Counted from the stretch's first letter, positions 25,878 through 34,782 are shown. The stretch is DNA of 64,000 bases from Ilumatobacter sp. (GCA_018666235.1 JABJAB010000040.1:38422-102421); one strand, 5' to 3'. Notes: generated by a model not told the origin, from the letters alone. Program-made: numbers and translations.

Positions 25878-27002
25878 CTAGGCGGTTGCTGCCACAAGCG
25901 GCACGTTGACTTCCGCTGACGTGAGCGAGCCGTGCCGACAGATCAGCTGGTACATCCCGGAGTCGGCATTCTCGTGGAACGTCACGTCGTCACGAGCGAC
26001 GAGCGCGACATCGCCAAGACGAGCGCGCACCGGCGGCGCAACCGTCGGACCGAACCAGCCTTCGTCGATGACTTGCTCCTTGGTGACCACCCAGGCGGTG
26101 TCACCAACTTCGGCAGTCGCGGTCTGGGCGACGTCCATCTGTGCTCCCGGCGAGGTGTGGAGCCACCGAAAGCGGCCTTCGCCCGATTGCACCGTGACAC
26201 CGCGCAGTAACTCCTCCGACGGGTGGATGATGTTGTCGCCAACGTGCACCTGCCCGTGATCGGCAGTGATCATGAGCGACGTTCCGGACGGCAACGCTTC
26301 GAGCATGTCAGCGACCAGGCGGTCCGCAGCCCGTAACTCTGCTTCGTAGTAGGGGCCAAACCCGCGTTCGTGGGCAATCTTGTCGATGCTGCCGTAATAG
26401 CAGTAGACAAAGCGCTCGCCAGCCGCAATCTGCGCGGCAGCGGTCACCGCGATCGATGACGGTGCCCGCCAGCCAACCGGTGTCGATCCACGCAGATGCG
26501 CCTCACTGAAGGCAGAGTTCTCAAGCTCGGCCATCGAGACCACGGGAACTGCATAGCCCAGGAACGGATCGAACGGCTGGACTGTAGGCGGCGGCTGTTG
26601 CCGGCGAACGATCTTGTCATCGACTGCCCATCGCAGCACGTTCAGCACGTCACCACCGAGCATCATGCGATATCCGACCAGCCCATGCTCGCCAGGAGTC
26701 AGGCCCGTCGTGATCGAGGTCAGGGCGGTGGCGGTCGTGGTTGGCGCCACCGTGTGAATCGATTGGCCGACGAAGGTCGAGAGCGTCGGCATCAGGTCCC
26801 AATGCGTCTGAAACTGATCCCAACCGAGACCGTCGAGCACGAGCAAGACACATTGTTCGGAATCAACGACTGGCTTCGGCATCCAGCGCGGCAGCGTTCC
26901 CGCCGACCACGTCGACGGTCCGAGGAGGGCCGGGACAATCCCCCGCACATTGGCGCCCGCGTAGTCCGGAATGATCGGCCCGACGCCGGAAGTGGAAGTC
27001 AC
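25878..27002 (-). CDS. Alkaline phosphatase-superfamily phosphodiesterase (NPP-like)
   Basis: 374 residues. Two-metal site elements are visible in order: LLVLDGLGWD (first Asp), PTTTATALTSITTG (nucleophilic Thr region), YGSIDKIAHERG (Asp and His), ITADHGQVHVG (Asp-His) and the C-terminal CRHGSLTSAEVNVPL (last His). This is the type I phosphodiesterase / nucleotide pyrophosphatase arrangement. No signal peptide is visible, so it is probably cytoplasmic, as in many actinobacterial relatives. It is divergent from the Rrf2 regulator (72-bp gap) and reads toward bpa, 23 bases away. Natural substrate unknown. Confidence 0.87.
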   Translation of the reverse strand: MTSTSGVGPIIPDYAGANVRGIVPALLGPSTWSAGTLPRWMPKPVVDSEQCVLLVLDGLGWDQFQTHWDLMPTLSTFVGQSIHTVAPTTTATALTSITTGLTPGEHGLVGYRMMLGGDVLNVLRWAVDDKIVRRQQPPPTVQPFDPFLGYAVPVVSMAELENSAFSEAHLRGSTPVGWRAPSSIAVTAAAQIAAGERFVYCYYGSIDKIAHERGFGPYYEAELRAADRLVADMLEALPSGTSLMITADHGQVHVGDNIIHPSEELLRGVTVQSGEGRFRWLHTSPGAQMDVAQTATAEVGDTAWVVTKEQVIDEGWFGPTVAPPVRARLGDVALVARDDVTFHENADSGMYQLICRHGSLTSAEVNVPLVAATA

Positions 27003-27074
27003 TTGTCCAAGTTGACCACGAACGACCTCTCTTCCACAAGGTCAGCGGCCAATTGTTGGAGTTAAGGTGACGTT

Positions 27075-27524
27075 GTGCGCATCTCGACCCGAGGGGACTA
27101 TGCCTGCCGGGCGCTCCTCAGCCTGTCGCTGCATCGCGATCAGGTCGGTCCGACGTCGGTCCGTGACATCGCCGAGCGCACCGCACTCCCCCAGCCGTAC
27201 CTTGAGCAGATCCTGCTTGCACTCAAAGGCGCCGGGCTCGTCCGCTCGAAGCGAGGTGTCGGCGGCGGTTACGTTCTCGCCCGCGAACCCGAGGACATCA
27301 TGCTGTCCGACATCGTCTCGGCCGTCGATGGTCCAATCACCGTCGGCGACTTCGGAGCGCCACACCAAGACGGTGCATGCGACCACGAGGGTCAGTGCGT
27401 CCTGCTTGAGATCTGGAACCAGGCTGGTACACACATGCGTGAGCACCTCGATGGTTACTCCTTGGCCGGTATCGCTGCCATTGCGCAGGGCCAGGCACCC
27501 TGGCCGCAACTTCACCGGCACTGA
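27075..27524 (+). CDS. Rrf2 family transcriptional regulator with an incomplete cysteine set
   Basis: 149 residues starting at GTG 27075, with an AAGGTG ribosome-binding site 5 bases before it. The N-terminal winged helix is typical (MRISTRGDYACRAL, SVRDIAERTALPQPYLEQIL, GLVRSKRGVGGGYVLAR). IscR, NsrR and RsrR use three cysteines in the loop after the dimer helix for an Fe-S cluster. Here I see only C102 and C108 there (CDHEGQC), with Trp near where the third would fall, plus C11 in the first helix. It may use a His or C11 as further ligand, or act as a thiol switch. Divergent from the phosphodiesterase gene, so it could control that promoter. Confidence 0.9.
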   Translation: MRISTRGDYACRALLSLSLHRDQVGPTSVRDIAERTALPQPYLEQILLALKGAGLVRSKRGVGGGYVLAREPEDIMLSDIVSAVDGPITVGDFGAPHQDGACDHEGQCVLLEIWNQAGTHMREHLDGYSLAGIAAIAQGQAPWPQLHRH

Positions 27525-27562
27525 TCAAGCAACACTGACCAGCCGGCAATCGACAAGCGTGT

Positions 27563-28492
27563 TTATGCGACCGCTGCGTCGAGCCAAGCCTGCAGATCGC
27601 TCGCAAGCGGGCTGTGGAACGTGACTCGCTCCTCGCTGCCAGGGTGATTGAACGCAAGTTCTGCGGCATGCAAGAACGGACGTTGCACACCGAGGTCTGG
27701 GCGGCGCTGTCCGTAGACCGGGTCGCCGACCAACGGATGATTGATTGACGCCAGATGCACGCGAATCTGATGTGTGCGGCCCGTTTCGAGACGACATTCG
27801 AGTCGAGAGACAACGGCTGGCTCCGAATAGGTGCCGATGACTCGGTAGTCGGTCCGTGCGTACTTGCCATGGGCAACCACCGCCATCTTGAGCGGGTCGT
27901 TCCGATTGCGTCCGAGCGGCGCGTCGATAATTCCGTGCGGAGCATCCGGAACTCCCCAGACAAGCGCTTCGTAACGACGAGTACAGGTGTGATCAGCAAA
28001 CTGATCGATCAGGTACTCAGCAGCGTGGTTGGTGCGAGCGACGACCAGCAGCCCCGAGCTTCCTGCATCGAGGCGATGCACGATGCCTGGTCGCATCGGA
28101 TCACCAACGCCTTCGATATCCGGGAAGCGGGCCAACAACCCGTTGGCGAGTGTCCCGGTCAAATTGCCAGCGCCTGGATGCACCACAAGACCGGCCGGCT
28201 TGTCGACGACGATGACATGGTCGTCTTCGTGCACAACACCGAACTCCACGGACGAATCGGCCCGCGGCAATTCGACCTGCGGGAACGTCGCCGGATCAAG
28301 CGAGACGACCTGACCTTCCGTCAATCGAACTTTGCCGGACGAAGCGGCGCCACCATCGACGATGACACCCCCAGCCGCTATCGCAGCGGCGGCGTCAGAC
28401 CGGCTGATGTCGCCCATCAGGGCGACAATGCGATCGAGTCGTTGGCCGTCAAGCGCTGCAGGCACCTCGTCAGTCATCATGCTGGTACTCAT
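27563..28492 (-). CDS. rluD: 23S rRNA pseudouridine synthase, RluA/RluD family
   Basis: 309 residues. An N-terminal S4 RNA-binding domain (QRLDRIVALMGDISRSDAAAAIAAGGVIVDG) is followed by the catalytic domain, with the motif containing the catalytic Asp HRLDAGSSGLLVVART, plus VVHPGAGN upstream and TGRTHQIRVHLASINHPLVGDPVYG. Family length is about 300-325. It modifies uridines of 23S rRNA helix 69 in E. coli, but the exact target here is inferred. The ATG overlaps the lspA stop by four bases (ATGA), a pairing common across bacteria. Confidence 0.93.
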   Translation of the reverse strand: MSTSMMTDEVPAALDGQRLDRIVALMGDISRSDAAAAIAAGGVIVDGGAASSGKVRLTEGQVVSLDPATFPQVELPRADSSVEFGVVHEDDHVIVVDKPAGLVVHPGAGNLTGTLANGLLARFPDIEGVGDPMRPGIVHRLDAGSSGLLVVARTNHAAEYLIDQFADHTCTRRYEALVWGVPDAPHGIIDAPLGRNRNDPLKMAVVAHGKYARTDYRVIGTYSEPAVVSRLECRLETGRTHQIRVHLASINHPLVGDPVYGQRRPDLGVQRPFLHAAELAFNHPGSEERVTFHSPLASDLQAWLDAAVA

Positions 28493-28995
28493 GCCATCTC
28501 ATCTTCTCTGGCCTCGTCAGGCTTTCGGCGGCTGACCAGAATCGTGTTGAGGATCAACACGCCGGCTCCCACGTTGATTGCCATGTCGGCGATGTTGAAG
28601 ATCGGAAACCACTGGAAGTCAATGAAGTCGACCACGGCGCCACGGAGCCATGCTTCGCCACGAAACAGCCGATCAATCAGGTTACCTGCAGCACCACCGA
28701 TGACGAGGCCCATGCCGACGGTCGAGAGCCGACTCGACTCAGTGCGCAGCGAAATCAGCAGCCAGACGATGACGGCGGTTGCCGCAACGGCAATGACCGG
28801 CCCGAATCCTTCGCCACGACTGAACGCCATGCCACTGTTGAAGGCAAGGTTGAACTGCAGCGTCCAGAACACTTCGATCTCACGATCGGTACCCAGGACG
28901 GTGACTGCCCAGTGCTTGGTCCACTGATCGACGACGACGACGACCATGGCCAACAAGACAGGAGCCCGCCAAGATGCGGCGCGGGCAATTGCCAT
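28489..28995 (-). CDS. lspA: Lipoprotein signal peptidase
   Basis: 168 residues with four membrane helices. The family motifs are present: DQWTKHWAV in the first conserved region, FNLAFNSGMAFS, GAAGNLIDRLFRG with the first catalytic Asp, and FNIADMAINVG with the second. LspA cleaves prolipoproteins before the lipidated Cys, for example the DUF3048 lipoprotein encoded earlier in this window. It lies 24 bases after the DksA-like gene and is coupled to rluD. Confidence 0.95.
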   Translation of the reverse strand: MAIARAASWRAPVLLAMVVVVVDQWTKHWAVTVLGTDREIEVFWTLQFNLAFNSGMAFSRGEGFGPVIAVAATAVIVWLLISLRTESSRLSTVGMGLVIGGAAGNLIDRLFRGEAWLRGAVVDFIDFQWFPIFNIADMAINVGAGVLILNTILVSRRKPDEAREDEMA

Positions 28996-29019
28996 GACGA
29001 TGCGGTGTTGTGTTTCGGA

Positions 29020-29985
29020 CTACCGGAACCCGGCGCCGCTGACCTTCTCGACGGCCAACACGGTGGTCTCAGGAATGGCTTCAAGACGCTCACGCGGAAT
29101 CGGCTTGCCCGATACCACTGAGTACCCATACGTTCCCGCCTCGATACGGGCAAGCGCCTCATCGATATCACCAATGGTCTGGCGAGCCTGACCTGACAAC
29201 AGCCGGTCGAGGTCACGCTGGACAACCATGGTGTCGCCCTCGCCACCCTCGTCGTCGAACTGCACGTCGCCCATTTCACCGTCTTCGATGATCGAGGTGG
29301 CTTCATCTTCAAGACGTGTGGCCCGTGCGAGTTCAGCCGCACGACGCGCCAGCAATTCGTCCCGCTGCGACTTCAGGAACTTCACGTCGAAGTCCTTGGT
29401 GTAGGACACGCCGTCTTTGCTCGTGCCGCGCGGCTTGGGAACTTCAACTTGCTCAGGGATCTCGTTCGACAACAACGGTGACAACGGCGAGCCGGTCTTC
29501 TTCTTGGGCTTCGGAGCGGGCTTCGGAGGCACTGTCTGCTTGGGCCGAGGAATCGCCGGGTCCACGACCGCTTTCTTGCTTGCCGCTTTCTTGCTTGCAG
29601 CTTTCTTCGTGGCAGCCTTTTTCGTGGCAGCCGGAGTCGCCCGCTTGGCGGGAGCCTTCTGAGGTGCAGCCTTCGTCGCCGCAGTCTTCTTGGCGGCGGT
29701 CTTCTTGGCGGCGGTCTTCTTGGCGGCGGTCTTCTTGGCGGCGGTCTTCTTGGCGGCAGGCTTTTGAGCGGCAGGCTTCTTGGCCGCAGGCTTCTTGGCC
29801 GCAGGCTTCTTGGCCGCAGGCTTCTTGGCCGCGACCTTCTTGGCCGCGACCTTCTTCGGCGTCGCAGTTTTTGCTGCTGCCTTCTTTGGCACGGCCTTTT
29901 TTGATGCGGCCTTCTTGGCAGCAGGCGCCTTTGCGGCGGACTTCTTCTTTGTCGCTGTTTTCGACTTCTTCGGTGCGGCCATCAA
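29020..29985 (-). CDS. DksA/TraR-like protein without zinc ligands, with a Lys/Ala-rich H1-like N-terminal tail
   Basis: 321 residues in two parts. Residues 1 to about 145 are almost only Lys, Ala and Pro in PAKKAAAKK-like repeats resembling histone H1 or the HupB tail, and should bind nucleic acid nonspecifically. The C-terminal 120 residues are DksA/TraR-like: a coiled coil (LKSQRDELLARRAAELARA) with acidic residues, then GDIDEALARIEAGTYGYSVVSGKPIPRERLEAIPETTVLAVEK. The GKPIP..RLEAIP wording is that of the DksA zinc finger, but all four cysteines are replaced (Ser, Ser, Ala or Val). It sits between ileS and lspA. I infer a nucleoid- or RNA polymerase-associated protein. No function is proven. 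Confidence 0.85.
   Translation of the reverse strand: MMAAPKKSKTATKKKSAAKAPAAKKAASKKAVPKKAAAKTATPKKVAAKKVAAKKPAAKKPAAKKPAAKKPAAQKPAAKKTAAKKTAAKKTAAKKTAAKKTAATKAAPQKAPAKRATPAATKKAATKKAASKKAASKKAVVDPAIPRPKQTVPPKPAPKPKKKTGSPLSPLLSNEIPEQVEVPKPRGTSKDGVSYTKDFDVKFLKSQRDELLARRAAELARATRLEDEATSIIEDGEMGDVQFDDEGGEGDTMVVQRDLDRLLSGQARQTIGDIDEALARIEAGTYGYSVVSGKPIPRERLEAIPETTVLAVEKVSGAGFR
29684..29848. repeat. 15-bp tandem repeat coding the Lys/Ala tail
   Basis: Eleven near-identical 15-base units in register. Five are of the type gtcttcttggcggcg (29684-29758), then one degenerate unit, three to four of ggcttcttggccgca (29774-29833) and one variant (29834-29848). Each unit encodes one AAKKT or AAKKP pentapeptide. 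Such an array can expand or contract by slippage without shifting the frame, so tail length may vary between strains. Confidence 0.9.
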
Positions 29986-30055
29986 CGCTCCTTGCGGCGG
30001 TATTGAGCGCTGGACTCTACCGGAACAGGTGTGCGATCGCGTTCATACCCTGGTA

Positions 30056-33000
30056 TCACTCCGTCGTCTTCGCCACGACAATCTTCGGCTCTGCGCATCC
30101 GTCGTCGATTACTGCCTGCACGCTCGTGGCCAGGGTCTCAGCAGCGATCAGATCATGATGGCGAGCAACTGCGTCGACGGTGGCGGTCTCCGCGCTGATC
30201 GTCAGCGCAATCCTGTCGGACACGTGGAGGTCGGCGTCGCGCCGAGCCTGTTGAACGAGTCGAATCAGGTCTCGGGCGCGTCCCTCTACTTCGAGTTCGT
30301 CAGTGACCTGAATGTCGAGGGCCACAACACCACCCGAACGACCCAGGCCAGTACTGGCCATTCCGTCACCCATGCTGTCGTCGGCGACGAGTGCGAGCGT
30401 ATATTCGCCCTCGAGGAGCTCGACGCCGCCCACCTTCACCGTGCCGTCCTCGACGCTCCAATCACCGGTCTTGTGGGCCTTGATGACCGTCTGGACTTCC
30501 TTGCCCAGCCGCGGACCCAGGGCTTTGGGCACCAACTGGAGCTGCTCAGTCGCGACCGAGGCGACATCGTCGGTGAGAACGACGTTGCGGACGTTCACCT
30601 CATCGGCGATGACATCGGTGAACGCGGCCAGCCGATCCGCGCCGGACGTCGCAACCGTGACCGAGTTCAGTGGGAGGCGAACACGGCGCTGGTTGGCCTT
30701 GCGGACCGAGAGCGTTGCCGAGCACACATCGCGTACCAAGTCCATCGACTCGACGAGATCACCGTTGGCAGGAAGCTCGTCAACTGACGGCCAATCAAGC
30801 AAGTGAACGCTGGTGCCATCGGCATTGAGGCCGCCGTGGATCGACTCGGAGATGAATGGCAGCAGCGGCGCCGCAACGCGCACGAGAACCGACAGGACAG
30901 TGTGCATCGTATCGATGGCGTCGTGATCGCCTTCCCAGAACCTGCTGCGGCTGCGCCGCACATACCAGTTGGTCAGCACGTCGAGGTAGTCACGCACCTG
31001 CTGGCACGCCCCAAACAGGTCATAGGCGTCGAGCGACGCAGTTGTCGCCGCGACGAGATCGCGAGTCTTGGCCATCACATACTGGTCAAGCACGTTCGGA
31101 GAGTCGGTGCGGTGGACGCCTTGGTGGTCTGCTGCGTTGGCGTACAAGGTGAGGAAGTACCACGAGTTCCAGAGCGGGAGCAGCACATGACGAACGGTGT
31201 CGCGCATGCCCGTTTCGGTCACCATGCCATCGCTACCGCGCAGGATGGCCGAACTGAGCAAGTGCCAACGCATGGCATCTGCGCCGTGCAGGTCGAACAT
31301 CTCCCGCGGGTCAGGGTAGTTGTTGAGGCTTTTCGACATCTTCGCGCCGTCGTCTCCGAGCACGATGCCGTGGCTGACACAGTTTGAGAACGCCGGCCGG
31401 TCAAAGAGGGCTGTCGCCAAGACATGCAGGGTGTAGAACCAGCCACGTGTCTGTCCGATGTACTCGACGATGAAATCGCCTGGGTAGTGATTCTCGAACC
31501 ATTCCTGGTTCTCGAACGGATAGTGCACCTGGGCAAAGGGCATCGAGCCCGACTCGAACCAGCAATCCAGCACTTCGGGGACGCGCCGCATCATCGACTT
31601 CCCGGTCGGGTCGTCGGGGTTCGGGCGGACGAGCTCGTCGATTTGAGGGCGGTGCAGGTCCGTGACCTCACCTCCTGCAAGACAATGACCGAAGTCCGTC
31701 TGGAGTTGTTCGAGCGATCCGTAGACGTCGATGCGCGGATAATCAGGATCGTCTGAACGCCAGACCGGGATCGGCGACCCCCAGAACCTGTTGCGGCTGA
31801 TTGCCCAGTCGCGTGCGTTCTCGATCCACTTGCCGAAGCTGCCGTCCTTGATGTGGGCGGGCTGCCAGGTGATCTCCTGGTTGAGCTCAACCATGCGATC
31901 GCGGAAGGCCGTGACCTGCACGAACCAGGACGAGATGGCGCGATAGACGAGGGGTTGGGCACATCGCCAGCAATGTGGGTACGAGTGGTCGTAGGTGGCG
32001 TGACGCACAACGACGTTTCGCTCCTTCAGGCCCGCGATGATCTGCTTGTTGGCATCAAAGACGTGCGTCCCGACATAGTCGCCGATCTCGGCGGTGTAGC
32101 ACCCGTGCTCGTCCATGGGACACAAGGTGGGGATGCCTGCTTCGTTCGCGACAATTTGGTCGTCTTCGCCGAATCCGGGCGCCAAGTGCACGATGCCGGT
32201 GCCGTCCTCGGTCGAAACGAAATCAGCGGCCAGCACCTGCCAGGCGTTTTCGGTGCCGTGGAGTTCGGTGTCTGTGAAATAGTCGAACAGCGGCGTGTAC
32301 CGGCGTCCAACGAGATCGCTTCCCTTGAGTGTGTCGACACGCTCGGCGTCGCCGAACTCTGCCTCGTGCGCCCCGACGAGGGCGTCGGCCATGATGTACC
32401 GCTCACCATTGCGATCGAGGACCGCGTAGTCAATGTCGGGCCCGACTGCGAGGGCGAGGTTCGACGGCAGCGTCCACGGCGTCGTCGTCCAGGCAACCAT
32501 GTGCTCGCCCGACTCGAGCGTGAACTGCACGGTGAGCGCTGGGTCCTGACGATCCTTGTAGACGTCGTCCATCCGAGTCTCGGTGTTCGACAGTGGGGTC
32601 TCACACCGCCAGCAGTACGCGAGCACGCGAAATCCCTCGTACACGTAACCCTTGTCGTGCAACGTCTTGAAGGCCCACATCACGCTCTCCATGTAGGAGA
32701 GATCGAGTGTCTTGTAGTCGTTGTCGAAGTCAACCCAGCGCGCCTGACGCCCGACATAGCTCCGCCATTGATCGGTGTACTGCAGCACGCTCGCACGGCA
32801 GGCATCATTGAATTTGTCGATGCCGTACGCCGCAATTTCGGGGTGGCCTGAGATGCCGAGTTCCTGTTCGGCCTTCACCTCTGCCGGCAGACCGTGACAG
32901 TCCCACCCAAAGCGACGCTCAACACGCCGACCACGCATCGTCTGATAACGCGGGATCGCATCCTTGACGTAGCCGGTCAGCAAGTGGCCGTAGTGCGGTA

Positions 33001-33172
33001 AACCGTTGGCAAACGGTGGCCCATCGTAAAAGACGAACTCGTTGTCACCATCGTCGCCCGCAGGCCGCTGGTCAATCGAGGCCTGGAACGTATTGTCGGC
33101 CTCCCACCCTTCGAGAATGTGCTGCTCGAGCTGGGGGAAGTTCGGTTGCGGATCGACCTCGGGGTATGACAC
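30056..33172 (-). CDS. ileS: Isoleucine--tRNA ligase (long type)
   Basis: Class I synthetase of 1038 residues, the longer type found in eukaryotes, mycobacteria and mupirocin-resistant bacteria. Signatures are GLPHYGHLLTGYVKDAIPRY (HIGH equivalent HYGH), RRFGWDCHGLPAE, the CP1 editing domain with MVAWTTTPWTLPSNLALAV, DCWFESGSMPFAQ, and DDGAKMSKSLNNYPDP (KMSKS). The C-terminal part carries the anticodon-binding and junction domains. The start at 33172 lies only 32 bases after divIVA, which leaves no room for the T-box leader found before ileS in several other actinobacteria. Confidence 0.97.
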   Translation of the reverse strand: MSYPEVDPQPNFPQLEQHILEGWEADNTFQASIDQRPAGDDGDNEFVFYDGPPFANGLPHYGHLLTGYVKDAIPRYQTMRGRRVERRFGWDCHGLPAEVKAEQELGISGHPEIAAYGIDKFNDACRASVLQYTDQWRSYVGRQARWVDFDNDYKTLDLSYMESVMWAFKTLHDKGYVYEGFRVLAYCWRCETPLSNTETRMDDVYKDRQDPALTVQFTLESGEHMVAWTTTPWTLPSNLALAVGPDIDYAVLDRNGERYIMADALVGAHEAEFGDAERVDTLKGSDLVGRRYTPLFDYFTDTELHGTENAWQVLAADFVSTEDGTGIVHLAPGFGEDDQIVANEAGIPTLCPMDEHGCYTAEIGDYVGTHVFDANKQIIAGLKERNVVVRHATYDHSYPHCWRCAQPLVYRAISSWFVQVTAFRDRMVELNQEITWQPAHIKDGSFGKWIENARDWAISRNRFWGSPIPVWRSDDPDYPRIDVYGSLEQLQTDFGHCLAGGEVTDLHRPQIDELVRPNPDDPTGKSMMRRVPEVLDCWFESGSMPFAQVHYPFENQEWFENHYPGDFIVEYIGQTRGWFYTLHVLATALFDRPAFSNCVSHGIVLGDDGAKMSKSLNNYPDPREMFDLHGADAMRWHLLSSAILRGSDGMVTETGMRDTVRHVLLPLWNSWYFLTLYANAADHQGVHRTDSPNVLDQYVMAKTRDLVAATTASLDAYDLFGACQQVRDYLDVLTNWYVRRSRSRFWEGDHDAIDTMHTVLSVLVRVAAPLLPFISESIHGGLNADGTSVHLLDWPSVDELPANGDLVESMDLVRDVCSATLSVRKANQRRVRLPLNSVTVATSGADRLAAFTDVIADEVNVRNVVLTDDVASVATEQLQLVPKALGPRLGKEVQTVIKAHKTGDWSVEDGTVKVGGVELLEGEYTLALVADDSMGDGMASTGLGRSGGVVALDIQVTDELEVEGRARDLIRLVQQARRDADLHVSDRIALTISAETATVDAVARHHDLIAAETLATSVQAVIDDGCAEPKIVVAKTTE

Positions 33173-33204
33173 CCGGGTGACTCTATCGACGCGGGCGCGG
33201 ACCG

Positions 33205-34134
33205 TCAGTCTGCGTTGTCGCCGAACGACAATCGGCTGCGCGAACCCTCCTCGGGGTCGATGACCGGCATCGGTTCATCAGCCGCATTGGGAAACCACAA
33301 ATCTTCCGCTTCTTCGTCGGGCTCGACTCCAGCCACTGGCTGAGGCTCTACTTCAGTCGCTGGCTCAGGCTCTGCTGCAGCCGAGGGTTCGGCGACCGGC
33401 GCTTCCTCCGGAGCTGCGTTCGTTGTCGTCGACGTCTCCACGGCGGCTGCGACATCGTCACTGGCACCCGACACCAACGGACGACGGACATCGCCCAGAC
33501 CACCTGGAACACGCTCGGTGAGATCGACGATCTGACTGGCGGCTTCGCGCAGTCGGGCCCGCTGATCGACCAGGAACCGCTCAAGATGATCGACATCAGA
33601 TTCGAGGAAGTCGCGACGAGCGAGCAAGGAGTTGACCTCGCCCTCCATTGCGGCGCGTTCTTCTTCGCCGACCTGACGGGCCTCGACTCGGGCCTCGACC
33701 AGCAACGATTCGGCCATCTCGCGGGACGAATCGATCTGCTGTGTGGCCTCAGCCTCAGCTTCGGTTCGGAGACGTTCTGCCTCGGCACGAGCTTCGGCCA
33801 CCGTGGTATCGGCGGTGCGTTGGGCAAGCAACAGCGTGCGACTGATCGTTTCAGACTGATCGACCGACGCCGTCACCACATCCGGCTCTGCAACTGCCTC
33901 GGACGGACGCAGGATCTCGGCGCTCGCGTCGGACTGCGATCCCGCGTCATCAGCGAGCTCCTGGAGCCGAGCCACCGCAGCGCGCGCCCGCGCTTCCATC
34001 GCGGTGGACTGATTCTGAGCACGCTCGAGTTCATCGGCGACAGCGTTCAGGAACAACTGGACATCGTCGGGGTCCAGGCCCTTCTTGACGGTGCGAAACT
34101 CCGCAGACCGAACTCGTTGTGGATTCATCTCCAT
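33205..34134 (-). CDS. divIVA: DivIVA/Wag31-like polar growth and septum coiled-coil protein
   Basis: 309 residues. The N-terminal DivIVA domain (MNPQRVRSAEFRTVKKGLDPDDVQLFLNAVADELE) provides membrane-curvature binding, with EFRTVKKGLDPDDV as the hallmark. A first coiled coil (about 35-65) is followed by a linker and a long Ala/Glu/Arg-rich coiled coil (about 95-200). The last 90 residues are acidic, Pro/Glu-rich and end with SRSRLSFGDNAD. In actinobacteria DivIVA directs apical growth and cell-wall synthesis. It follows sepF by 15 bases. The YggT-type gene that often lies between sepF and divIVA is absent. Confidence 0.92.
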   Translation of the reverse strand: MEMNPQRVRSAEFRTVKKGLDPDDVQLFLNAVADELERAQNQSTAMEARARAAVARLQELADDAGSQSDASAEILRPSEAVAEPDVVTASVDQSETISRTLLLAQRTADTTVAEARAEAERLRTEAEAEATQQIDSSREMAESLLVEARVEARQVGEEERAAMEGEVNSLLARRDFLESDVDHLERFLVDQRARLREAASQIVDLTERVPGGLGDVRRPLVSGASDDVAAAVETSTTTNAAPEEAPVAEPSAAAEPEPATEVEPQPVAGVEPDEEAEDLWFPNAADEPMPVIDPEEGSRSRLSFGDNAD

Positions 34135-34149
34135 CTTTGTTCTTCCCGA

Positions 34150-34740
34150 TCAGTCGTCGTACTCGTCATAACGCGGTTGGTGCTGCGGTGCGGGCTTGAG
34201 GAGGTACACGCCGGTGGCGACCTTTTCCATCGAGCCGTCCATCGCATAACAAATGCCGCTGGCAAAGTCGATGAGGCGGCGCGCCACGCTCCGATCGGTC
34301 CCCTCGAGGTTCATGATGACGGGTTGACCGTCTTTGAACTTGTCGGCAACTTCTTGTGCCTGGTCGAAACGACGTGGGCGAACGGTGTGCGGCTCCATGG
34401 ACCCTCCCGGGACGCTTCGCAATGCCGGTTGAGGCGGTGGTGGTTGCTGGTCGTTGGGGCGAATCTGCACGCCTGAGTCATCGCGCCCCGCGGGGCTCTC
34501 CGGGCGAGGCCGACGCGCCGCAGCCGATGCGTCGAAGTCGCGTGATGGGAAACTCGGTCGGGGTGCAACCGTACGAACGGTGGGCTCAGGCTCTGGCCCG
34601 CGAGTGCGCTGGCCCCGCGTGTCATCACGCGGTGCTCGCTGACGGGCCGGGGGCTCCGGCTCGTCAAACTCGTCGTAGTCGTCGTATGTGTCGTCAGGAC
34701 CCAGACCCAGGTAGTCCATGGTCTTTTTCCAGATGGGCAT
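34150..34740 (-). CDS. sepF: Cell division protein SepF
   Basis: 196 residues. An N-terminal amphipathic membrane-targeting helix (MPIWKKTMDYLGLGPDD) is followed by an acidic-then-basic, proline-rich linker (about 18-115) and a C-terminal DUF552 domain (HTVRPRRFDQAQEVADKFKDGQPVIMNLEG, RRLIDFASGICYAMDG, TGVYLLKP). SepF anchors FtsZ to the membrane and replaces FtsA, which is absent from this cluster as in other actinobacteria. It has a perfect AGGAGG ribosome-binding site, which is part of an inverted repeat. It is separated from yggS by 42 bases. Confidence 0.94.
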   Translation of the reverse strand: MPIWKKTMDYLGLGPDDTYDDYDEFDEPEPPARQRAPRDDTRGQRTRGPEPEPTVRTVAPRPSFPSRDFDASAAARRPRPESPAGRDDSGVQIRPNDQQPPPPQPALRSVPGGSMEPHTVRPRRFDQAQEVADKFKDGQPVIMNLEGTDRSVARRLIDFASGICYAMDGSMEKVATGVYLLKPAPQHQPRYDEYDD

Positions 34741-34744
34741 GCAA

Positions 34745-34766
34745 TCCTCCTGCTTGCCGGGGAGGA
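34745..34766 (-). promoter_or_regulatory. sepF Shine-Dalgarno inside a short inverted repeat
   Basis: On the minus strand TCCTCC (34761-34766) is followed after ten bases by GGAGGA (34745-34750). The downstream arm is the sepF ribosome-binding site. In the mRNA a six-pair stem would hide the ribosome-binding site. Stability is moderate and regulation is only a suggestion. Confidence 0.4.
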
Positions 34767-34782
34767 TACAGCACGACCGGTC

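Noticed and set aside
29316..30158. Plus-strand frames with Trp/Ser/Arg or Phe/Leu/Ala repeats opposite the Lys/Ala tail
   Set aside because: They are the reverse complement of the 15-bp repeat and would not form a sensible protein.
33173..33204. T-box leader before ileS
   Set aside because: Only 32 bases separate divIVA and ileS, too short for a T-box.
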